Shown: positions 15,226 through 19,217 of the stretch, piece by piece | How positions within the stretch are numbered: position 1 is the first letter of the stretch | How the letters are laid out: the number at the start of each line of letters is the position of its first letter | NCBI GenBank assembly: GCA_015482705.2 | Contig: JADMLA020000014.1 | Span: 1 to 19,217, forward strand | Direction: 5' to 3' | Length of the DNA: 19,217 nt | Origin: Prosthecochloris sp. | Lineage (GTDB): Bacteria > Bacteroidota > Chlorobiia > Chlorobiales > Chlorobiaceae | Made by a program: the position numbers and the translations under genes | The notes under the pieces: model-generated | Databases searched by the model: none | Told to the model about the DNA's origin: nothing | Seen by the model: only the letters and a program-made list of their open reading frames with translations

Positions 15226-16521
15226 CTACCAGCCGTATTCCAGGTAAACCCTGTATGTTCCGATAAGCAGTGAAGCGAGTACGATCAATCCCAAAAAGGT
15301 GAAAAGTGGGCTTTTCTCCTCTCTTGCCGCCTTTTTATCCATGAATGGCACCAGCGCCCAGACTATTGCGACAACCGTGAAGAGAATAATGGCAAGCAGT
15401 TCGCCACCTTCAAATTTGAAATCTTTGAGCAGCTGGAACTGGGCCCAGAAATACCATTCGGGCTTGATTCCATCAGGTGCTGCAGCAAGAGGATCGGCTT
15501 TCACACCAATTTCCCAAGGGAATATAACAGCAAGGTAAATCAGGAGAGCAAAACCCAGCATCCAGGCGATCCCGTCTTTAGCGATGAAGGTCGGGAAAAA
15601 CTTTTCGTAACCTTTGACAAGTCCAGCTTCCTTGTAGCCTATAGGAGTAGAAGCGCCGAGTACCTGAACGAGCATGAGATGTCCTGTAAGGAAAAGCATG
15701 ACAAGACCTGGCAGCAACACGACATGCATGGCAAACATGCGGGTAAGCGTTTCAGCACCGACTTCTTCGCCACCGCGAAGGAGCTGAACGATGAACTCTC
15801 CGCCTGGAGCAACTTTCGGCACTTCCGTACCGATCTGTGTCGCGAAGTAGGCAAGTTCGTTCCATGGAAGCAGGTAACCGGTAAATCCGAAACCCAGGGT
15901 GAGCACCAGAAGCACAAACCCACTGACCCACATGAGTTCACGGGGTTTACGATAGGCTTTCATGAAAAAGGTGCTGAACATATGGATAAATGCCATGAGC
16001 ACCATGAGGTTGGCCGACCACGCATGTACCTGGCGAATGAGCCAGCCGTATGGAACTTCGGTCTGGATGTATACGAAACGTGCAAATGCTTCCGCTTCGG
16101 TTGGGCGATAGTAGAGAAGCAAAAGAAGCCCGGTGATGATCTGAATGGCAAAGAAGAATAGTGTCAAACCGCCGAAATAATACCAAATCGAAAGGCGGTG
16201 TTGCGGAACCTCTTTTTTCTTCATGTAATCGATAATCGGACCCAACACATTGAAACGTTCCTGAAACCAGCTTGTACCGGCACCGGTCTTACTGTCTTTG
16301 AAAGGGTTAGCTTCGGCTCTGACTTCCGCAGGTTTGTAGACACCTTTTTTCGATGGGCTTACTTTCGCTGGAGCAGGCTTTGATTGTGCAGGAGCACCGG
16401 CTTTTGCCGCTGGCGGCTTTGCTTTGCCTGGGACTGACGGTTTGGCAGCCGGCGGTTTTGGCTTGCCTGCCGGAGACGGTTTCGATGCCGCCGTTTGCTT
16501 ATTGTTGTTTTCTTCAGCCAT
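15226..16521 (-). CDS. petB: Cytochrome b of the green sulfur bacterial cytochrome bc complex
   Basis: A 431-residue integral membrane diheme subunit for menaquinol oxidation in cyclic and sulfide-driven photosynthetic electron flow. The N-terminal 80 residues are a hydrophilic Pro/Ala/Lys-rich extension with repeated KPPAAK blocks (22-27 and 35-40), absent from ordinary cytochromes b. The membrane core begins near 108. Heme ligands are His166 and His180 (QVHAW, FIHMF), and His266 and His281 (AMHVV, TGHLM). The second pair has 14 residues between, the b6-type spacing, but unlike split b6/subunit IV the C-terminal half is fused, with PEWY at 354-357 in the quinol-site loop. Eight hydrophobic helices are expected. 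It lies 34 bases downstream of petC on the same strand, with a terminator beyond. No cytochrome c1 or f gene is adjacent, as known for this group. Confidence 0.96.
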   Translation of the reverse strand: MAEENNNKQTAASKPSPAGKPKPPAAKPSVPGKAKPPAAKAGAPAQSKPAPAKVSPSKKGVYKPAEVRAEANPFKDSKTGAGTSWFQERFNVLGPIIDYMKKKEVPQHRLSIWYYFGGLTLFFFAIQIITGLLLLLYYRPTEAEAFARFVYIQTEVPYGWLIRQVHAWSANLMVLMAFIHMFSTFFMKAYRKPRELMWVSGFVLLVLTLGFGFTGYLLPWNELAYFATQIGTEVPKVAPGGEFIVQLLRGGEEVGAETLTRMFAMHVVLLPGLVMLFLTGHLMLVQVLGASTPIGYKEAGLVKGYEKFFPTFIAKDGIAWMLGFALLIYLAVIFPWEIGVKADPLAAAPDGIKPEWYFWAQFQLLKDFKFEGGELLAIILFTVVAIVWALVPFMDKKAAREEKSPLFTFLGLIVLASLLIGTYRVYLEYGW

Positions 16522-16555
16522 ATTTCTTGACTCCCTTGTTGTTCAAGTAGTTAAA

Positions 16556-17104
16556 TTATGCTTTTGAAATTACCAGATCATCACCATCTACCCTGACATT
16601 GTAAGGAGCCAAAGGCAAAGGCTGCGGGCCGGAGATGATTTTACCATCCTGTTCGTAACGGGCACCATGACAGGCACAATAGATGAGTTCTTCATCCTCT
16701 TTCCACTGTACAAGACAACCGAGATGTGTACAGACGGCGCTGCAAGCTGTCAGCTGACCGCCATTATTGACAACGATGACTTTATCCTTGTTGAACTGAT
16801 AAATCTTTCCGGAATCCGGCGGCACTTCGGAAGCTTTTCCAACAACTTTTTCGTCTACATCCTTGACTTCTTTTTCTGCCGGCGGTGTAATATATTTTAC
16901 AACAGGATAAAGAGTTCCTGCCGCTACAACAGCCCCGATTCCGCCAACAGCCTTGCCAAGAAAATTGCGGCGTTCGAAATCGATTCCTTCAAGTGAAGCG
17001 TCCCTTGTTTTCTCACCAGGAACAGCTCCGGAAGATTGATCGGAAGGACCGCCCTGAAGCGAACTCAGCCTTTTGGGGCTTTTGAAATTACTGTTTTCAG
17101 CCAT
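16556..17104 (-). CDS. petC: Rieske iron-sulfur protein of the cytochrome bc complex
   Basis: A 182-residue membrane-anchored 2Fe-2S subunit that takes an electron from menaquinol at the cytochrome b site. Residues 1-43 are a hydrophilic, Ser/Gly-rich cytoplasmic tail, followed by a twin-arginine-like ERRNFLGK (44-51) and one transmembrane helix (about 52-70), then the Rieske head. Box 1 CTHLGC (125-130) and box 2 CACHGA (143-148) give ligands Cys125, His127, Cys143 and His146, with Cys130 and Cys145 as the disulfide. The residue after CHG is Ala where high-potential proteins have Ser; Tyr150 is kept. Loss of that Ser is known to lower the midpoint potential, fitting menaquinol. A good Shine-Dalgarno site, AAGGAGAT, precedes the ATG. 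First gene of the petCB operon. Confidence 0.96.
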   Translation of the reverse strand: MAENSNFKSPKRLSSLQGGPSDQSSGAVPGEKTRDASLEGIDFERRNFLGKAVGGIGAVVAAGTLYPVVKYITPPAEKEVKDVDEKVVGKASEVPPDSGKIYQFNKDKVIVVNNGGQLTACSAVCTHLGCLVQWKEDEELIYCACHGARYEQDGKIISGPQPLPLAPYNVRVDGDDLVISKA

Positions 17105-17175
17105 TACTATCTATCTCCTTTTTTATGACTTACAGGCACCTTGAAAAATAATTCCCAAAAGGATACCCTTGTATT

Positions 17176-17191
17176 AGTATGCAAACATACT
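17176..17191. promoter_or_regulatory. Small palindrome in the petC upstream region
   Basis: AGTATG-CAAA-CATACT, a perfect 6-bp inverted repeat, 72-87 bases before the petC start codon. The position and dyad symmetry suit an operator or a short leader hairpin. No regulator can be named. Confidence 0.35.
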
Positions 17192-17287
17192 CCCTTTCTC
17201 TGAACATATCAGCACATGACTGACAAGCATAACGAATGCAGGAGCAACCTTGTTATGCGCCATGTTCGATGCAAAATTTCTCAAACC

Positions 17288-17425
17288 CCATTAGGTACAA
17301 GCAAAAGAGGCGAAAAACCCATAGAAAGACTCTCGTCGTTCGAGGTTTCGATTTGCCGGGCTAATCGGCAATCGCTTTTTTCTGTTACGCACATAAAGCC
17401 ATACGGAAAAAGCCCAACCTAATGG
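17288..17425 (+). ncRNA. Candidate structured RNA or leader element between crtC and petC
   Basis: CCATTAGGT (17288-17296) and ACCTAATGG (17417-17425) are exact reverse complements that could close a 138-base structure. Inside are a short hairpin (CTCG 17332-17335 with CGAG 17341-17344), the strong hairpin at 17349-17374, and two similar direct segments, GCGAAAAACCC and CGGAAAAAGCCC. No coding frame here looks real. On the minus strand it would be part of a petC leader or crtC trailer. On the plus strand the internal hairpin is followed by a T-run and would end a small transcript. No Rfam family could be assigned by eye; Chlorobi-1 would be the one to compare. Confidence 0.35.
17349..17381 (+). 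terminator. Plus-strand intrinsic terminator with no gene upstream on that strand
   Basis: CGATTTGCCG (17349-17358) pairs with CGGCAATCG (17366-17374): nine base pairs with one bulged T and a 7-base loop. CTTTTTT (17375-17381) follows. On the minus strand the stem is preceded by A's and not followed by T's, so it would not terminate crtC. The nearest plus-strand gene ends more than 2 kb earlier, beyond another terminator. Confidence 0.6.
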
Positions 17426-17449
17426 AAACGAGGACGAATTTAACTATTT

Positions 17450-18577
17450 TTAGCGTTTAAACCAATCCCAACAAGTCTTAAAAAAATTATAGCTATCGTA
17501 CATCCGAGAACCGACCCCATGCCGCCAGACTCTGCAACGGGTAAAAAATCTCAGTACAGGAAATTTGAGGCGTCCGGGATTGAGAAATTCAGATATCCCT
17601 CTGAGCTCGACAGGACCTCGACCATCTTTATGAAAAACAATATCGGAACCATAGCGCAGATAAAAAGGACCTGAATCAAGCACCTGCTTCTGCTCGATAT
17701 CCATAAAGAAATTTTCGCGGGAAAACCTCAGGTTCCGGCTGTAAAGTGGAGCGAACAGACCCCGTCGTAACCCGGATGTCTCGACACCGAGCCCATCATG
17801 TACCGTTAGCTCGCTGGTAACATTATCCCGCAGCATACAGAGAGCGAGGGGTTTGTATCCAGAGTTTTTGAAAAAAATCACATAGTAGATAAGATCGTAC
17901 GTATCTGAAAAAGCACGCCCCCAGTACCATGTATTGATATACTCGTGCATGGGCATAAGCCCGAGATTATGGTCATGGTACCCCTGCCCACGAATAGTCA
18001 TTGTACGGCTCTTTTTTTTAAGGGTATCTTCCAGAGTCAGAGAACCGGAAACATCCGCTCTCGGAAGGGTAAGCAACCATTCATGATGCGGCACTTTTCC
18101 GTTATTGTTCGCATCACTTTTCCGGTACGAGTAGTTATGTCTGACAGAAAAAATCAGTTCAGCCGTAACTTTCTGGCGTCTTGCAGGAAAATCAAACGCT
18201 ATCTCGAGAACATAAGCCTCCTTGAGCGTGTCATAATAAAAACGATTATCCTCAAATCTTCCCACTATATCGTTTCCAGAGCTCTCAAAAAGCGAAGCGT
18301 GCCCTTCCTTGATAAAATTTACCGACTCGCGCCCGTTTTCATAGACCTGAAAACTGAACGCTGCGTAATCGAGTGCCTTTGGTGGATCCGAACCGGTTTT
18401 TCTCCAGTTCAGATAGTGATCCATGTAATAGGGCGAAAAAGCAAAGCCGGCAAACCAGATACAAACAACCGAAAGGCCTTGCTCCCGGTCTTCGGCATCG
18501 AAATACCACCACTCATAAGAACCGGGTTCCTGAAGATTATGCCAGATATCCCGATCTAATTCCGTGGAAATATTCAT
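17450..18577 (-). CDS. crtC: Carotenoid 1,2-hydratase (hydroxyneurosporene synthase)
   Basis: A 375-residue enzyme that adds water to the C-1,2 double bond of an acyclic carotenoid end. In green sulfur bacteria it forms the 1'-hydroxyl of OH-chlorobactene and relatives, which can be glycosylated and acylated. Family features: the N-terminal EPGSYEWWYFDAED (about 17-30) with its Trp-Trp-Tyr core, the central GQGYHDHNLG (about 198-207), and MHEYINTWYWGRAF (about 210-223), carrying conserved Asp/His/Trp/Tyr residues. The fold is a two-part beta-barrel (lipocalin-like CrtC/AttH superfamily). There is no signal peptide. Length suits the family. It is read in the same direction as petC, 345 bases upstream of it, an arrangement I recall from other green sulfur bacteria. 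No strong Shine-Dalgarno site is seen (CCAGGT before the ATG). Confidence 0.92.
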   Translation of the reverse strand: MNISTELDRDIWHNLQEPGSYEWWYFDAEDREQGLSVVCIWFAGFAFSPYYMDHYLNWRKTGSDPPKALDYAAFSFQVYENGRESVNFIKEGHASLFESSGNDIVGRFEDNRFYYDTLKEAYVLEIAFDFPARRQKVTAELIFSVRHNYSYRKSDANNNGKVPHHEWLLTLPRADVSGSLTLEDTLKKKSRTMTIRGQGYHDHNLGLMPMHEYINTWYWGRAFSDTYDLIYYVIFFKNSGYKPLALCMLRDNVTSELTVHDGLGVETSGLRRGLFAPLYSRNLRFSRENFFMDIEQKQVLDSGPFYLRYGSDIVFHKDGRGPVELRGISEFLNPGRLKFPVLRFFTRCRVWRHGVGSRMYDSYNFFKTCWDWFKR

Positions 18578-19042
18578 ACCTGGATTGAGCGTTTCAAATT
18601 GTACCGACTACCTTGTTTACAGCCTGAATACCGTGTTGCTCTGGCAGCCATGGGGATCATGGGTCGAAAGTATACTTATCTGTATTGAACAAAACAAAAA
18701 ATACGCACAATTTGTAATCCCGATTCGCAAGAAAGCGCGAACAATGGTTCAAATTCAGGATTGGAAAAACATGGAGAATTTAACCAGTCTGCTTTACCAG
18801 TATTGTATTGTGCTGAAAAAAAAGAAGATATGAAAAGGATGCGGTTCCAACCGATACGAGTATCAGCTAAAATTGCCTGGTGGACAGAGAGGGAATCATA
18901 AAGCTTGCCATCAAAGCAATTCACAAGGACACAAGCAAAAACATATACCTAATTATATACCCATCCTTTTTTCTTGACCTCTATTCTCTCTATTCTGAAG
19001 CCTTATTATTATAATATTTTTTTCCTTTACCCTCATAATAGC
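18578..19042. other. Intergenic region upstream of crtC
   Basis: About 465 bases without a gene I can support. Open frames on both strands (plus 18564-18833, minus 18676-18924) overlap each other, lack ribosome sites and have no recognisable motif. The AT-rich part at 18990-19025 lies downstream of the partial gene. The crtC promoter should lie in the first 100-200 bases, but I see no clear boxes. Confidence 0.4.
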
Positions 19043-19217
19043 CTATACCGACGATTGTTTTGTCTTACTCAATGCATTGCCGATCATCTGTACAGCTTTT
19101 TCGATACCTCGTGAACCAAAATAAAAACCGAATGCCGTCAGGTCGAGTGCGGTTAGCAACTCTATCCAGGGGTTCATCAGCGCTACTTTTGTTTCCGGAA
19201 GATGAAATATCGTCGCC
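19043..19217 (-). CDS. C-terminal end of a small membrane protein (cut by the window edge)
   Basis: The last 57 codons of a minus-strand gene, ending at a TAG at 19043-19045. The readable part contains NPWIELLTALDLTAFGFYFG, a hydrophobic segment with a charged border, followed by SRGIEKAVQMIGNALSKTK, an amphipathic basic tail. The pattern of hydrophobic helix, FYFGSR and Glu-Lys resembles the end of small phage-type holins and other short membrane proteins, but this is only a resemblance. Start and full length are outside the window. Confidence 0.55.
   Translation of the reverse strand, partial: ATIFHLPETKVALMNPWIELLTALDLTAFGFYFGSRGIEKAVQMIGNALSKTKQSSV

Noticed and set aside
17216..17422. 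68-codon plus-strand open frame upstream of petC
   Set aside because: It runs straight through the hairpin and T-run; composition is unlike a real protein and no ribosome site precedes it.
18676..18924. 82-codon minus-strand open frame upstream of crtC
   Set aside because: No recognisable motif or ribosome site, and a competing plus-strand frame covers the same bases.

Overview
The window looks like chromosomal DNA of a green sulfur bacterium (Chlorobiaceae), possibly a Prosthecochloris- or Chlorobium-like strain. The evidence is a petC-petB pair (Rieske protein plus a full-length fused cytochrome b with a Pro/Ala/Lys-rich N-terminal extension and no cytochrome c1/f gene beside it) directly downstream of crtC, carotenoid 1,2-hydratase. 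From memory this crtC-petC-petB neighbourhood is typical of the group. Genus is inference only.

Layout. 1-930: a decayed ISL3-type transposase. 1264-2445: a polyprenyl-phosphate sugar-1-phosphate transferase (WecA/TagO family). 3129-4352: two small exported proteins, one acidic and disordered, one beta-rich. 4532-5124: a GxxExxY-family gene bracketed by inverted copies of a TTCGTG-type repeat. 5129-8486: an SLBB-domain exopolysaccharide export-like protein followed by a fused Wzz/BY-kinase (Wzc-like); the gap between them is filled with a heptanucleotide tandem array and palindromic repeats. 8962-11128: three exported proteins of unknown function, two of them a recent tandem duplication with a CxxCxxC motif. 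11516-15049: a large cytoplasmic GH13 alpha-amylase-family enzyme, the only complete gene on the plus strand. 15226-18577: crtC, petC and petB. 19043-19217: the 3' end of a small membrane protein that runs off the window.

How they fit together. The sugar-phosphate transferase, SLBB protein and BY-kinase are parts of a polysaccharide synthesis and export route (lipid-linked initiation, chain-length control, export). The exported proteins around them suggest a cell-surface island, but glycosyltransferases, Wzx, Wzy and a full-length OPX porin are not in view. The photosynthetic part is core: menaquinol oxidation by the Rieske/cytochrome b complex, and carotenoid tail hydration by CrtC.

The accessory half is repeat-rich. 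At least four copies of a palindromic dispersed repeat, a (TAAGTGC)n array just upstream of the kinase, and the repeat-bracketed GxxExxY gene stand out. The best candidate for something undescribed is the 345-bp gap upstream of petC. It holds a 9-bp closing inverted repeat, internal hairpins and a plus-strand intrinsic terminator pointing away from every annotated gene, so it may encode a small RNA.
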